NCBI RefSeq assembly: GCF_036227325.1
Contig: NZ_CP109467.1
Location: 620,001-684,000 of the forward strand
Direction: 5' to 3'
Length of the DNA: 64,000 bases
Source: Streptomyces sp. NBC_01465
GTDB lineage: Bacteria; Actinomycetota; Actinomycetes; Streptomycetales; Streptomycetaceae
Under the pieces are notes generated by a model that ran no database searches, was not told the origin of the DNA, and was given only the letters and a program-made list of their open reading frames with translations. The first letter of the stretch is position 1, and each line of letters starts with the position of its first letter. Position numbers and translations under genes: made by a program. Shown one piece after another: positions 48,997 through 58,144 of the stretch.

Positions 48997-51900
48997 GTCC
49001 AGCGGCGCGCAGCCTCACCTGCGAACCGTCGCGCTCCTTGTGGATCTCCAGCTGGGCGGGGATCCGGCGGCGCAGGTCGGCGACGTGGCTGACGATGCCG
49101 ACGCTGCGGTCCCGTTCGCGCAGCGAGTCCAGTACGTCAAGGACCTCGTCGAGCGTCTGGTCGTCGAGGCTGCCGAAGCCCTCGTCGATGAAGAGGGTGT
49201 CGAGCCGGGTGCCGCCCGCCTCGTCGGTGACCACGTCGGCGAGGCCGAGTGCCAGGGCGAGCGAGGCGAAGAACGTCTCGCCGCCCGAGAGCGTCGCGGT
49301 GTCCCGCTCGCGTCCGGTCCAGGCGTCGACGACGTGCAGCCCGAGGCCGGAGCGGCTGCGGCCGCCCGCCCGGGCGTCGGAGTGCACCAGGGTGTAGCGG
49401 CCGGAAGACATGCGGTGCAGGCGTACGGTGGCGGCCGCGGCGACCTGCTCCAGGCGGGCGGCCAGCACGTACGACTCCAGGCGCATTCTGCGTTCGTTGT
49501 CCGAGGAGGTCCCTGCGGTGAGTCCGGCCAGCCGGGCCACCCGGTCGTACTCCTCGCGCAGCGGTCCGAGTCCCCGCAGCTCGTCGGCGGCCTGCCGCGA
49601 GAGCCGGGCGAGGGCGGCGGCGCGCTCGTGGGCGGCGTCGAGCGCCGAGCCCGCCTCCCGGACGGCCCGCTCCGCCCGGTCGAAGGCTTCGCCCGCGATG
49701 TCCGGGCGCGCCTGCGGCAGCCCGGCGGCTTCGGCCGCGTCCTGCTCGGCGAGCCGGTCGGCGACCGCCGCCTCTTCGGCCTGCCAGGCGTCCACCTGGT
49801 GCTGGAGCCGGCGGTGGCCTTCCTCGGGGAGCAGCTCGGCTGCGGCTGCCTGCGGGGTGTCGAAGCCGGCCTTGAACGCGGCGTCGGCAAGCCTGTCGTC
49901 GGCCTCCTTCAGACGCTGTGCGGTCGTCTCGACCGCACGCACTGCCTCGACGGCCTCTTCGAGGAGCCGTACCCGCCGCTCGAGGAGCGCGGCGTGCGCG
50001 GCGACGCTGCCCTCGCTTCCGCGGGCCCGGGTCAACTCCTTCTCCAGCGCGATCCGTTCACCCTCCAGGGCCTCACGCCGTGAGGTGCGTCCCGAGGCGC
50101 GCAGTTCGGCCTGCTGCTGGGCGGCGACGCGCCCCGTGTGCTCGCGCTCGGCGCGGTCGAGAGCTTCGCGGGCCGCGTGCATTCCGGCCGCGACCGCGTG
50201 CGCCTCGGAGTGCTCCTGCTGCAACCGGCCGGTCAGCTCGGCCAGTTCGGCCACGGTGGCGGTGCCCGCCTCGCCGCGCGCCACGGCGACCGCTTCCCGT
50301 ACGCGGGCGAGCTGCCGCTCGGCCTCGGCGCGGGCCTCCTCGGCACGGGTGTGGCGCTCGTACGCCGCTTCCTCCGCCGCCCGGTCGACATGGTCCGCTC
50401 CGGCCTGCGCCGGCGCCGGGTGGTCCTTCGCCCCGCAGACCGTGCAGGCCTCGCCTTCACGCAGGCCCGCCGCCAGCTCGGCGGCGATCCCGAGCAGTCG
50501 GCGCTCTCTGAGGTCGAGCCAGAACTCATGGGCCGCAGCGGCCTGTTCACGGGCGGCGCTCAGCCGGTCCGCGGCCTGGGCGGTCCCGCTCTCCAGCCGG
50601 TCGCGCTCGCGTGCCGCCTGCAGCCTGCCACGGGCGGGCTCCAGCTGGCCGGCGAGGTGCTCGGCCCGGGCCACCGCTTCCTGGGCCGCCTCGATACGGT
50701 CCTGCAGCCGGCGGCGTCCGCCCTCCCAGCCGGAGAGCCAGCCCGCCGATTCCTGGATCAGTTCGTCGTCTCCGCGCGCTTCGCGCTCCAGCTCCACGAG
50801 CTCCGCGGTGATCTCCGCGCTGCGCCGCTCGTCCCTGCGGGCGGCGTCGAGTCCGCCCAGCTCCTGGCGCAACGTCCGTCCCAGCGCGGAGAGTTGCTCG
50901 GCGCCGGCGTCCGCGAGCGTGTCGGGGAGCTGTGCGCGGGATCTCTCACGGCTGCCGCTCGCCGCGCCGTGTGCGCGGGTCGCCTCGTCGCGGAGCGAGA
51001 GCGCGGGCGCCACGCGCTCCGCCTTCCGCGCCCGGTCCAGGCGCGCCTTGAGCTGCTCGTACTCGGGGCGGCGGGCCGCCAGTTCACCGGCGCGGCGCCG
51101 CGTGTCCGCGTACCGCTGCTGCAGCCTGGCCAGTTCGCGCAGGGAGTCCAGCTCGATCCGTGCGGCCGCCTGCCGGTTCTCGGCCGCCCGTACGGCTTCG
51201 GCCGCGATGTCGAGCCTTTCGCGGGCGCCGCTGCGGGCGATCGCCGCCCATTCCAGTACGGACTCGGCCAGCCCGGGGTCGCCGGGCTGTGCGTCGGGCA
51301 ACGGCCACTCCCCGGCCGCCGCCCTGCCCGCGGCCTCCGCCATCCGGTGCGCGAGGGTCAGCAGCCGTTCGTCGCCCGCGCGCACCTGGTGTTCCGCCGC
51401 ACGCCGCAGCTCTGCCAGCCGTTCCTCCACGGCGGCGAAGCGGCGGGTGTCGAAGAGGCGTCCGAGGAGCTTGCCTCGTGCCTCGGCGTCGGCGCGCAGG
51501 AAGCGAGCGAAGTCGCCCTGCGGCAGGAGCACGACCTGGCAGAACTGCTCCCTGCTCATCCCGACGAGCTGGCCGATCTCCTCGCCGATCTCCTGGTGGG
51601 AGCGGCTCAGCGCCTCCCACTTCCCGGCCTGCGGGTCGTACTCGCGCAGCCAGCTCTGCGCCTTCTCCGTGACGTAGCCGGTGCCGCGCTTCTTGGGGCG
51701 TGGCTGTGCGGGCTGCCGGGTGATCTCCAACCGGCGTCCGCCCACGGTCAGTTCGAGCCGGACCTCGGTCAGCTGTGCGTCGGCGGCGTGGTCGCTGCGC
51801 AGCGAGGCACCGGGGCTCTGCCTGGCCCCGGGCACCGCCCCGTACAGCGCGAAGCAGACGGCGTCGAGGACGGACGTCTTGCCCGCCCCGGTCGGCCCGT

Positions 51901-52000
51901 GCAGCAGAAAGAGTCCGGCGGAGGACAGTGCGTCGAAGTCGACCGTCTGCGGTGCGGCGAAGGGGCCGAAGGCGCTGATGTGCAGCGAGTGCAGTCTCAT
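48986..52000 (-). CDS. sbcC: DNA double-strand-break nuclease subunit SbcC
   Basis: 1004 residues. Walker A HGPTGAGKTSVLDAV near residue 34, long coiled coils with a zinc-hook CTVC near residue 518, ABC signature LSGGETFFASLALALGLAD near the C-terminus and Walker B LDTLFIDEGFGSLD. SMC/Rad50-like ATPase working with SbcD to process hairpins and stalled forks. ATG 52000 overlaps the sbcD stop in an ATGA; the frame continues upstream over sbcD as shadow. The hook places the two ATPase halves at the ends of one polypeptide. Confidence 0.97.
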   Translation of the reverse strand: MRLHSLHISAFGPFAAPQTVDFDALSSAGLFLLHGPTGAGKTSVLDAVCFALYGAVPGARQSPGASLRSDHAADAQLTEVRLELTVGGRRLEITRQPAQPRPKKRGTGYVTEKAQSWLREYDPQAGKWEALSRSHQEIGEEIGQLVGMSREQFCQVVLLPQGDFARFLRADAEARGKLLGRLFDTRRFAAVEERLAELRRAAEHQVRAGDERLLTLAHRMAEAAGRAAAGEWPLPDAQPGDPGLAESVLEWAAIARSGARERLDIAAEAVRAAENRQAAARIELDSLRELARLQQRYADTRRRAGELAARRPEYEQLKARLDRARKAERVAPALSLRDEATRAHGAASGSRERSRAQLPDTLADAGAEQLSALGRTLRQELGGLDAARRDERRSAEITAELVELEREARGDDELIQESAGWLSGWEGGRRRLQDRIEAAQEAVARAEHLAGQLEPARGRLQAARERDRLESGTAQAADRLSAAREQAAAAHEFWLDLRERRLLGIAAELAAGLREGEACTVCGAKDHPAPAQAGADHVDRAAEEAAYERHTRAEEARAEAERQLARVREAVAVARGEAGTATVAELAELTGRLQQEHSEAHAVAAGMHAAREALDRAEREHTGRVAAQQQAELRASGRTSRREALEGERIALEKELTRARGSEGSVAAHAALLERRVRLLEEAVEAVRAVETTAQRLKEADDRLADAAFKAGFDTPQAAAAELLPEEGHRRLQHQVDAWQAEEAAVADRLAEQDAAEAAGLPQARPDIAGEAFDRAERAVREAGSALDAAHERAAALARLSRQAADELRGLGPLREEYDRVARLAGLTAGTSSDNERRMRLESYVLAARLEQVAAAATVRLHRMSSGRYTLVHSDARAGGRSRSGLGLHVVDAWTGRERDTATLSGGETFFASLALALGLADVVTDEAGGTRLDTLFIDEGFGSLDDQTLDEVLDVLDSLRERDRSVGIVSHVADLRRRIPAQLEIHKERDGSQVRLRAAGLSG

Positions 52001-53163
52001 CGGGCCACTTCCTTCACACCGTCGTCCACGCGGACGTCGTCGAAGGCGCCGACCAGTACGGTCCGCTCCCGTGCGTCCGGCCCCGCCCCGCCCCGCACAT
52101 GCGCCACGAAGTCCTCGGCGATCTGCTGGTCGCTGCGTCCCTTGAGCCGCTGCGCATACGAGGCGAGGGGATCCTCCGGGGCCCGTTCGGGCTCGAAGAG
52201 GAGGCTCAGCACGTGCGGGAAGCGCCCCGCCAGCTGCGCCATGGGCTCGGGCGGCCGCACCGGGTCGGTGAGCGTCGCCTCGACCCAGGACTCCTCGTGC
52301 CGTACGAGCGCGGGGTCCTCCAGGAGTTCGTCGAGCCTGCCCCTGATCCGGGCGAGGCGGCGCGGCACCGGGCAGTCGAGCCGCTCGGCGTCGATCTCGC
52401 CGCCGGGTCCCAGATCGATGAGCCACATGGTCTTGCGGTGGTCGACCTCGGAGAAGGAGTAGGCGAGCGGGGAGCCGGAGTAGCGGACGCGCTCGGTGAC
52501 GGCCTGGCAGCCGTGCAGATGCCCCAGCGCGACGTAGTCGGCGCCGTCGAAGACCCCGGACGGGACGGCGGCCACCCCGCCGACGGTGATGTCGCGCTCG
52601 CTGTCGCTGGGCTCGCCGCCCGCGACGAAGGCATGGGCGAGAACGACGGAGCGGGTGCCCGCGTCCCGTCCTGCGAGGTCGGCGCGCACCTGTCGCATGG
52701 CGGCCGCGAGCACGGCCTCGTGCCCCGCCTTCGCCGCGCCGAGTCCGTCCCGTACCAGCGCGGGCTCCAGATACGGCAGCCCGTAGAAGGCGACATCGCC
52801 GTGTGCGTCGGTGAGCACCACCGGGGTGGCGCAGCCGGCCGGATCGGTCCGCAGATGGATGCCGGCCCGCTCCATGAGTCCCGCGCCCACGCCGAGCCTG
52901 CGGGCCGAGTCGTGGTTGCCGGAGATCATGACCGTCTGCACCCCGGAGTCGGCGAGGCGGTGCAGCGCCCGGTCGAAGAGCTCGACGGCGGCGAGCGGAG
53001 GGACCGCCCGGTCGTAGACGTCACCGGCGACCAGGACCACGTCGACGTCGCGCTCGCGGACCGTCGCCACCAGGTGGTCGAGGTACGCGGCCTGGGCGTC
53101 GAGAAGTCCGACCCGGTGGAAGGACCGTCCCAGGTGCCAGTCGGACGTGTGCAGGAGCCTCAT
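51997..53163 (-). CDS. sbcD: DNA double-strand-break nuclease subunit SbcD
   Basis: 388 residues. Mre11-type phosphoesterase: SDWHLGRS, AGDVYDRAVP, SGNHDS, LAHAFVAGG and LGHLHG give the two-metal site motifs. The capping domain follows. Forms the SbcCD endo/exonuclease with the downstream gene; the stop overlaps the sbcC ATG. ATG 53163 precedes the canonical MRLLHTSDWHLG start. Probably the first gene of sbcDC. Confidence 0.97.
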   Translation of the reverse strand: MRLLHTSDWHLGRSFHRVGLLDAQAAYLDHLVATVRERDVDVVLVAGDVYDRAVPPLAAVELFDRALHRLADSGVQTVMISGNHDSARRLGVGAGLMERAGIHLRTDPAGCATPVVLTDAHGDVAFYGLPYLEPALVRDGLGAAKAGHEAVLAAAMRQVRADLAGRDAGTRSVVLAHAFVAGGEPSDSERDITVGGVAAVPSGVFDGADYVALGHLHGCQAVTERVRYSGSPLAYSFSEVDHRKTMWLIDLGPGGEIDAERLDCPVPRRLARIRGRLDELLEDPALVRHEESWVEATLTDPVRPPEPMAQLAGRFPHVLSLLFEPERAPEDPLASYAQRLKGRSDQQIAEDFVAHVRGGAGPDARERTVLVGAFDDVRVDDGVKEVAR

Positions 53164-53234
53164 GATCCCCGAGGTTAACCGGCGGGTCTGACATCACGGG
53201 CGGTTACTCCCGTATCCGTGCTTTCCGGTGGCAC

Positions 53235-53861
53235 TCAGGCGTCGCCGTACGCCTCGCCGCCCAGCTCCAGCACCGCCGCCCCCGCGGTGGTGTCGGCGAG
53301 CCAGCCGCGGAAGGACTCCACGTCGGCGTCGGGCAGCGCGATCTCGATGGTCACGGCTTCCGCGTACCGCACCTCGCGCACGGCCCGCCCGGTGGCACGG
53401 AGATCGTTCTCCAGCTTCCCGGCCCGCTGGTGGTCGACGGTGACGGAGGCCAGCCGGAAGCGCCTGCGCGTGACGGTGCCGACCGCGTCGAGCGCTTCCC
53501 CGACGGCTCCTCCGTACGCCCGGATCAGCCCGCCCGCTCCCAGCTTCACGCCGCCGTAGTAGCGCGTGACGACCGCGACGGCGTACCGCACCTCGCGTCG
53601 CATCAGCATCTGCAGCATCGGGACGCCGGCCGTACCGCCGGGTTCGCCGTCGTCGCTCGCCTTCTGGACGGAGGCGTCGGCACCGATGACGTACGCGAAG
53701 CAGTTGTGCGAGGCGGTCGGATGCTCCTTGCGGATCCGTGCGACGAAGTCCTGCGCCTCCTGCTCGGTCGCCGCGGGTGCGAGCGCGCAGAGGAAGCGCG
53801 ACCGGCTGATCTCGGTCTCGTGGACGCCGGCGCGGGTGAGGGTCAGGTACTGCTCCTGCAT
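53235..53861 (-). CDS. YigZ/IMPACT (UPF0029)-family protein
   Basis: 208 residues. RSRFLCALAPAATEQEAQDFVARIRKEHPTASHNCFAYVIG, DDGEPGGTAGVPMLQML and VTRYYGGVKLGAGGLIRAYGGA define the UPF0029 N-terminal domain, with a DUF1949-type C-terminal domain after it. YigZ and IMPACT homologues are linked to translation regulation and nucleotide binding; the precise role in actinomycetes is unknown. Alone in its transcript, 5 bases before the GT2 gene end on the same strand upstream. Confidence 0.93.
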   Translation of the reverse strand: MQEQYLTLTRAGVHETEISRSRFLCALAPAATEQEAQDFVARIRKEHPTASHNCFAYVIGADASVQKASDDGEPGGTAGVPMLQMLMRREVRYAVAVVTRYYGGVKLGAGGLIRAYGGAVGEALDAVGTVTRRRFRLASVTVDHQRAGKLENDLRATGRAVREVRYAEAVTIEIALPDADVESFRGWLADTTAGAAVLELGGEAYGDA

Positions 53862-53865
53862 CCCG

Positions 53866-55839
53866 TCACCCTATGCGCCGAGCCGCCCGCCCCAGCACCC
53901 GGCGAACGCGCCGGACCTGCCCGTTCGAGCCGACGGCGTCCGCGAGGCGCTCCCCGGCGGACGGCTCGTGGGCGGGGCCTTCGAGGCGGACGAGGCGTCC
54001 GTCGCGTACGACGGCGAACGCGACGGGGCCCGCCTTGGGCCGCTCCCCCGCGGCCGTGACCAGGCTCACGGGATGGCGGCCGGCCGGCGCCTTGATCCGG
54101 TCGGGAATCCGCAGCACCGGGGTGTCACCGCCGACGATCTCCGCGGCGACCGTGACCGGCTTCTTCGACGCCCCGATCCGCACCTTCACCGGCAGCGGCG
54201 CGCCGGCCGTCGCCAGCGGGCCGGGCAGCGGCAGCTCGACGGGCTCGCCGGACGGCCTGCGCCCCCTGCTGCGGCCCGTGTTCAGCCCCCTGCCGAGGTC
54301 GTCGGCGAGGCGTCGCTGCCGTTCCTCCAGGTCGAGGGCGAGCTGGCCGCTCCCCGTCACGTACGGGATCGCAATCCGCGCGGGCTCGCCCAGCACGGCG
54401 GGTCCGGCCGCGGCGGTCGTTCCCGGTTCCCCTTCGACGGTCAGCCGGACGTGCCGGTCGACGCCCAGCATCTGCACGTACGCCCATATGTCGTGCACCC
54501 CGCGCTCCAGCGGCCTGCCGCCGGCCAGGATGGCCGGGTCGAGGCGGAGCCGGCCGACGGCGACGACCTGGGAGCGGCCGTCCCCCAGCTCCTCCAGCCG
54601 TACGTCGAGGTCGCCCTCGGGGTACCACCAGTCCTCGCGGTCCCGGTCCTTGACGATCAGATCCGCGTACGCGTAGGCGAACGGATCGCTCACCTCCCAC
54701 TCCTCGGCGCCCGGTACGCCGTCGAGCAGCGCCGGGTCCAGGAGCAGCCTGCCGTCCCGCTCGACCAGGACGAGCGGTTCGCCGTCGCCCCGGTACTGGG
54801 TCAGCCGTACGTCCGCGGTGAGCACACCCCCGTCCCAGCGCAGGCCGCCGACCTCGGGCGTGAGGGTGATCTCCTTGATGCGCGAGGCCAGTTCGCGCGC
54901 CGCCGCGAAGTCCCCGCGCTCCAGCAGGGCGGCACGCAGCCGCGACACGGCGGGCTGCCGGTCGCGCACACCGGGCGGGAACTCCTCGATCGCCACGCGG
55001 CGTGCCTCGTCGAACCGGGGGCGCTGCTCGTCCCCGGGAACGGCGAGGATCTCGGGCTCGCGGGTCCGGGAGAGGATCTCCACGTGGTAGAGCCGGTGGA
55101 GCAGCCGGTCCTGGAGATCGCCCGGTTCCGTGCCGTCCTTGATCTGCCGCACGATCGTGCGGACGTTGTCGAAGAAGCCGTGCCGCAGATCGAACCGGTG
55201 CCGGGTGTTGTTGCCGCCGTCGTCCCGCTTCATCCAGTAGTAGCAGGGGTAGTCGCCGAGGACGGAGATCCGCTCGGCGGCGAGATAGGCGGCGGAGACG
55301 AAGAGCAGGTCCTCCAGGATCCACGGCCCCTCGGGGAACCGCAGCCCGTGCTCCTCGACGAACGCCCGCCGGAACATCTTGTGCGGGGACATCGTCTGCA
55401 TCAGCTCGTCGTGTTCGACGGTGCAGGCGTCGACCGTGTGCCGGAAGATCCGGCGGGGGCGGACCATGGTGCTCGACATCTTGCCGATGACCACGTCGGA
55501 GTTGTTGCGGCGGGCGTGCTCGTAGAGCCGCTCCAGCGCCTCGTGGCCCAACAGGTCGTCGTGGTCGACGAATTGGATGTACTCGCCTCGTGCATGACCC
55601 ATGCCGGTGTTGCGCGGCTTCCCCGGCCATCCGGAGTTGGCCTGGGTGAACACCCGCACATGCGCATGCTCGGCAGCGAGCTTCTCCAGCCGCTCCAAGG
55701 TGTCGTCCGTCGACCCGTCGTCGACGTAGATCACCTCGTACTCGTCGGCGCTCAGGCTCTGCTGCAGCAGCGACGGGGCGCACTCCTCGACGTAGCGCCC
55801 CGTGTTGTACACGGCCACGACGACACTGACCTTGATCAT
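53866..55839 (-). CDS. GT2 glycosyltransferase with long C-terminal beta-rich region
   Basis: 657 residues. GT-A domain at 1-240: SVVVAVYNTGRYVEECAPSLLQQSL, IYVDDGSTDDTLERLEKL, QANSGWPGKPRNTGMGHARGEYIQFVDHDDLL and EDLLFVSAAYLAAERISVLG. The rest has a helical linker and repeated beta-type segments with PVELPLPGPLATAG and KKPVTVAAEIVG, resembling teichoic-acid glycosyltransferases (TarS/TarP-like layout), not a clear named family. ATG 55839 has GGGAGA close by. The frame runs open to 57999 over other genes, which is shadow. It may modify a wall polymer, an inference from architecture. Confidence 0.88.
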   Translation of the reverse strand: MIKVSVVVAVYNTGRYVEECAPSLLQQSLSADEYEVIYVDDGSTDDTLERLEKLAAEHAHVRVFTQANSGWPGKPRNTGMGHARGEYIQFVDHDDLLGHEALERLYEHARRNNSDVVIGKMSSTMVRPRRIFRHTVDACTVEHDELMQTMSPHKMFRRAFVEEHGLRFPEGPWILEDLLFVSAAYLAAERISVLGDYPCYYWMKRDDGGNNTRHRFDLRHGFFDNVRTIVRQIKDGTEPGDLQDRLLHRLYHVEILSRTREPEILAVPGDEQRPRFDEARRVAIEEFPPGVRDRQPAVSRLRAALLERGDFAAARELASRIKEITLTPEVGGLRWDGGVLTADVRLTQYRGDGEPLVLVERDGRLLLDPALLDGVPGAEEWEVSDPFAYAYADLIVKDRDREDWWYPEGDLDVRLEELGDGRSQVVAVGRLRLDPAILAGGRPLERGVHDIWAYVQMLGVDRHVRLTVEGEPGTTAAAGPAVLGEPARIAIPYVTGSGQLALDLEERQRRLADDLGRGLNTGRSRGRRPSGEPVELPLPGPLATAGAPLPVKVRIGASKKPVTVAAEIVGGDTPVLRIPDRIKAPAGRHPVSLVTAAGERPKAGPVAFAVVRDGRLVRLEGPAHEPSAGERLADAVGSNGQVRRVRRVLGRAARRIG

Positions 55840-55941
55840 GGATCTCCCAGGTGCGGCCCGCCGTGCGGGCCCGATGTCCGGCCGTCGGGACTCTAGCAGC
55901 GGCGTTTCGGCGGGAGTCCTCATCGTCCGTACAGTGGTGCG

Positions 55942-56346
55942 ATGAACAATCAGGACACCATCCGCAAGATCCTCACGGAATCCGGCGACACCTGGGCCGT
56001 CGTCGGTCTGTCGTCGAACCAGGAGCGCGCCGCGTACCGCGTCGCGGACGTCCTCAAGCGCCACGGCAAGCGCGTCGTCCCCGTCCATCCGAAGGCCGAG
56101 ACGGTCCACGGCGAACAGGGCTATCCCACCCTCGAGGCCATCCCGTTCGAGATCGACGTGGTGGATGTCTTCGTCAACAGCGCCCTCGCGGGGAAGGTCG
56201 CCGACGAAGCCGTGGCCATCGGCGCGAAAGCCGTCTGGTTCCAGCTCGGCGTCATCGACCAGGACGCGTACGAGCGCACGCGCGCCGCCGGTCTCGACAT
56301 GGTCATGGACCGCTGCCCGGCGATTGAATTCCGCGCGATGCGATGA
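55942..56346 (+). CDS. CoA-binding (Rossmann) domain protein, YccU-like
   Basis: 134 residues. Single CoA_binding domain: WAVVGLSSNQERAAYRVADVLKRHGKRVVPVHPKAE, GYPTLEAIPFEIDVVDVFVN and KAVWFQLGVIDQDAYERTRAAGLDMVMDRCPAIE. Family members bind CoA; the biological role is unclear. TACAGT (55930-55935) ends 6 bases before the ATG and no Shine-Dalgarno is present, so the message is probably leaderless. Divergent from the GT2 gene across 102 bases. Confidence 0.92.
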   Translation: MNNQDTIRKILTESGDTWAVVGLSSNQERAAYRVADVLKRHGKRVVPVHPKAETVHGEQGYPTLEAIPFEIDVVDVFVNSALAGKVADEAVAIGAKAVWFQLGVIDQDAYERTRAAGLDMVMDRCPAIEFRAMR

Positions 56347-56409
56347 GTTCCGGCCGGGCCGGGAGTCTCGTCTGGTGATGCCCGGCACGCGACTCCACCG
56401 GAGGACACC

Positions 56410-57192
56410 ATGACGACCTCGCCGCACGACCCGACCGCCCAACTGCCCGGCCGGCCGCCCGTGGTCGACCTGGCCACCTGGCAGAAGGATCGTGCCGAAC
56501 TGCTGGTCCGCGAGAAGGCCCACACCCGCGAGGGCGACGCCCTCGCCGCGGCCCGCCGCCGGCTGCCCATGGTGGAGTTCGACGGGACGGTCGAGGTCGT
56601 CGGCCCCGAAGGACCGGTCCCGTTCCTGGACCTGTTCCAGGGTCGCGACGAGCTCGTGGTATACCAGCACATGTGGCACGACGGCGCGCCGCACCAGGGG
56701 CAGTGCGAAGGCTGCACCCATGCGGCCTGGCACCTGCGGGACGCCTCCTACCTCCACGCCCGCGGCGTCTCGTTCGCCGTCCTGACCACGGGCGTGTGGG
56801 ACGAGGTGGCGCCTTTCGTGGAGTTCATGGGCTACACCCAGCCCTGGTACTCGGTACACGGCGTCGCCGAGCCGGTCGGCGGCGACATGGGATACCTCGC
56901 CTGCTTCCTGCGCGACGGCGACCGCACCTACCTCACCTACTCCACGACGGGCCGCGGCAACGAGCGCATCAACAGCTCGATCGCCCTGCTCGACATGACC
57001 CCCTACGGCCGCGGCGAGGCCTGGGAGGACACCCCCGACGGCTGGCCCGAGGGGCGCGACGCGTGCTGGTCCTGGCGTACGGACGTGGACGGGAACGCCA
57101 CCTGGGGGCCGACCGGCCGCCCCGTACCGCAGTGGACACGTCCCGGCGCGACGCCCGAACAGACCCTCGGCCGGCACGGCGACCACCACTGA
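56410..57192 (+). CDS. DUF899 thioredoxin-like protein
   Basis: 260 residues. LVREKAHTREGDALAAARRRLPMVEFD and VYQHMWHDGAPHQGQCEGCTHAAWHL are the DUF899 core, with a CxxC (CEGC) reminiscent of thioredoxin folds. Function not established. ATG 56410 has GGAGGAC 6 bases upstream (CACCGGAGGACACCATG). It follows the CoA-binding gene by 63 bases. Confidence 0.87.
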   Translation: MTTSPHDPTAQLPGRPPVVDLATWQKDRAELLVREKAHTREGDALAAARRRLPMVEFDGTVEVVGPEGPVPFLDLFQGRDELVVYQHMWHDGAPHQGQCEGCTHAAWHLRDASYLHARGVSFAVLTTGVWDEVAPFVEFMGYTQPWYSVHGVAEPVGGDMGYLACFLRDGDRTYLTYSTTGRGNERINSSIALLDMTPYGRGEAWEDTPDGWPEGRDACWSWRTDVDGNATWGPTGRPVPQWTRPGATPEQTLGRHGDHH

Positions 57193-57249
57193 CGCGCCCT
57201 GACCTGAAAGGTGCGTCCCACTGCGGCGAACTGCGCCCATAATGACGCC

Positions 57250-58056
57250 ATGCACCGACCGCCGCACAGCCAACAGCAACTCACCGCCCAGTTCGCCGAG
57301 TTGGGTGTGGAAACCGGCGGTCTGCTGGTGGTGCACGCCTCGCTCCGTGCGCTCGGTGCGGTGGACGGCGGAGCGGAGACCGTCGTCCGCGCCCTGCAGG
57401 GTGCGCTCGGGGAGTCGGGGACGGTGGTGGTGCCGACCTTCACCGCGGAGAACTCGGACACCTCTCCGGACTACCGTGCGCGCGTGCAGGGGCTGGACGA
57501 GGAGGCCGCTGCCGCCGTACGGGAGCGGATGCCGGCCTTCGACCGGCTCACCACCCCTGCGTCGCCGACCCTGGGGGTGCTGGCGGAGACCGTACGCCGG
57601 ACACCCGGCGCCGAGCGCAGCGCCCACCCCCAGACCTCGTTCGCCGCGCTGGGATCGGGGGCCGGCAAGATCGTGGCCGGGCATCTGCCCGACTGTCACC
57701 TCGGCGAGGACTCGCCGCTGGCCCGGCTCTACGACGGCTGGGCCCAAGTCCTGCTCCTGGGTACCGGATTCGACGCCTGCAGCGCCTTCCATCTGGGCGA
57801 GTACCGGGTGCCGAACCCCCCACGCCGCACCTACCGGTGCGTGATCACCACGCAGGGGCGGCGCACCTGGTGGAGCTACGAGGACGTCGACCTCACCGAC
57901 CACGACTTCGCCGCGCTGGGGGACGACTTCGAGCGCGGTTGCGACAGCGGGACGGTGAAGTACGGACAGGTCGGTGACGCGTCCTGCCGGCTCTTCCACG
58001 TCACCGAGGCCGCGGACTTCGCCAAGGGGTGGCTCCCGGCCAACCGCCCCTACTGA
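57250..58056 (+). CDS. Aminoglycoside N3-acetyltransferase, AAC(3) family
   Basis: 268 residues. The AAC(3) pattern is clear: LLVVHASLRALGAVDGGAETVVRALQGALGESGTVVVPTFTAENSD, then PASPTLGVLAETVRRTPGAERSAHPQTSFAALG with the invariant HPxxSFAA, and GEDSPLARLYDGWAQVLLLG, all typical. Such genes in Streptomyces may give intrinsic aminoglycoside resistance, or modify other substrates (the family includes antibiotic-unrelated members). ATG 57250 is chosen; CATAAT (57238-57243) ends 6 bases upstream and no Shine-Dalgarno is visible, so the message is probably leaderless. Confidence 0.9.
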   Translation: MHRPPHSQQQLTAQFAELGVETGGLLVVHASLRALGAVDGGAETVVRALQGALGESGTVVVPTFTAENSDTSPDYRARVQGLDEEAAAAVRERMPAFDRLTTPASPTLGVLAETVRRTPGAERSAHPQTSFAALGSGAGKIVAGHLPDCHLGEDSPLARLYDGWAQVLLLGTGFDACSAFHLGEYRVPNPPRRTYRCVITTQGRRTWWSYEDVDLTDHDFAALGDDFERGCDSGTVKYGQVGDASCRLFHVTEAADFAKGWLPANRPY

Positions 58057-58144
58057 CGGGGAACTTCGGCTTGTGCGGGTATGTACCGACCGGCCTCCGC
58101 GCGCTCATACTTGCCGCGTACCCGGACCACGGGGGAGGCGCCAG

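Noticed and set aside
53866..57999. A 1377-codon open frame on the minus strand across five genes
   Set aside because: Only the 55839-53866 part has a protein family and a ribosome site. The rest is antisense to well-supported plus-strand genes (CoA-binding, DUF899, AAC(3)) and is Arg/Gly/Pro-rich shadow as expected at this GC content.
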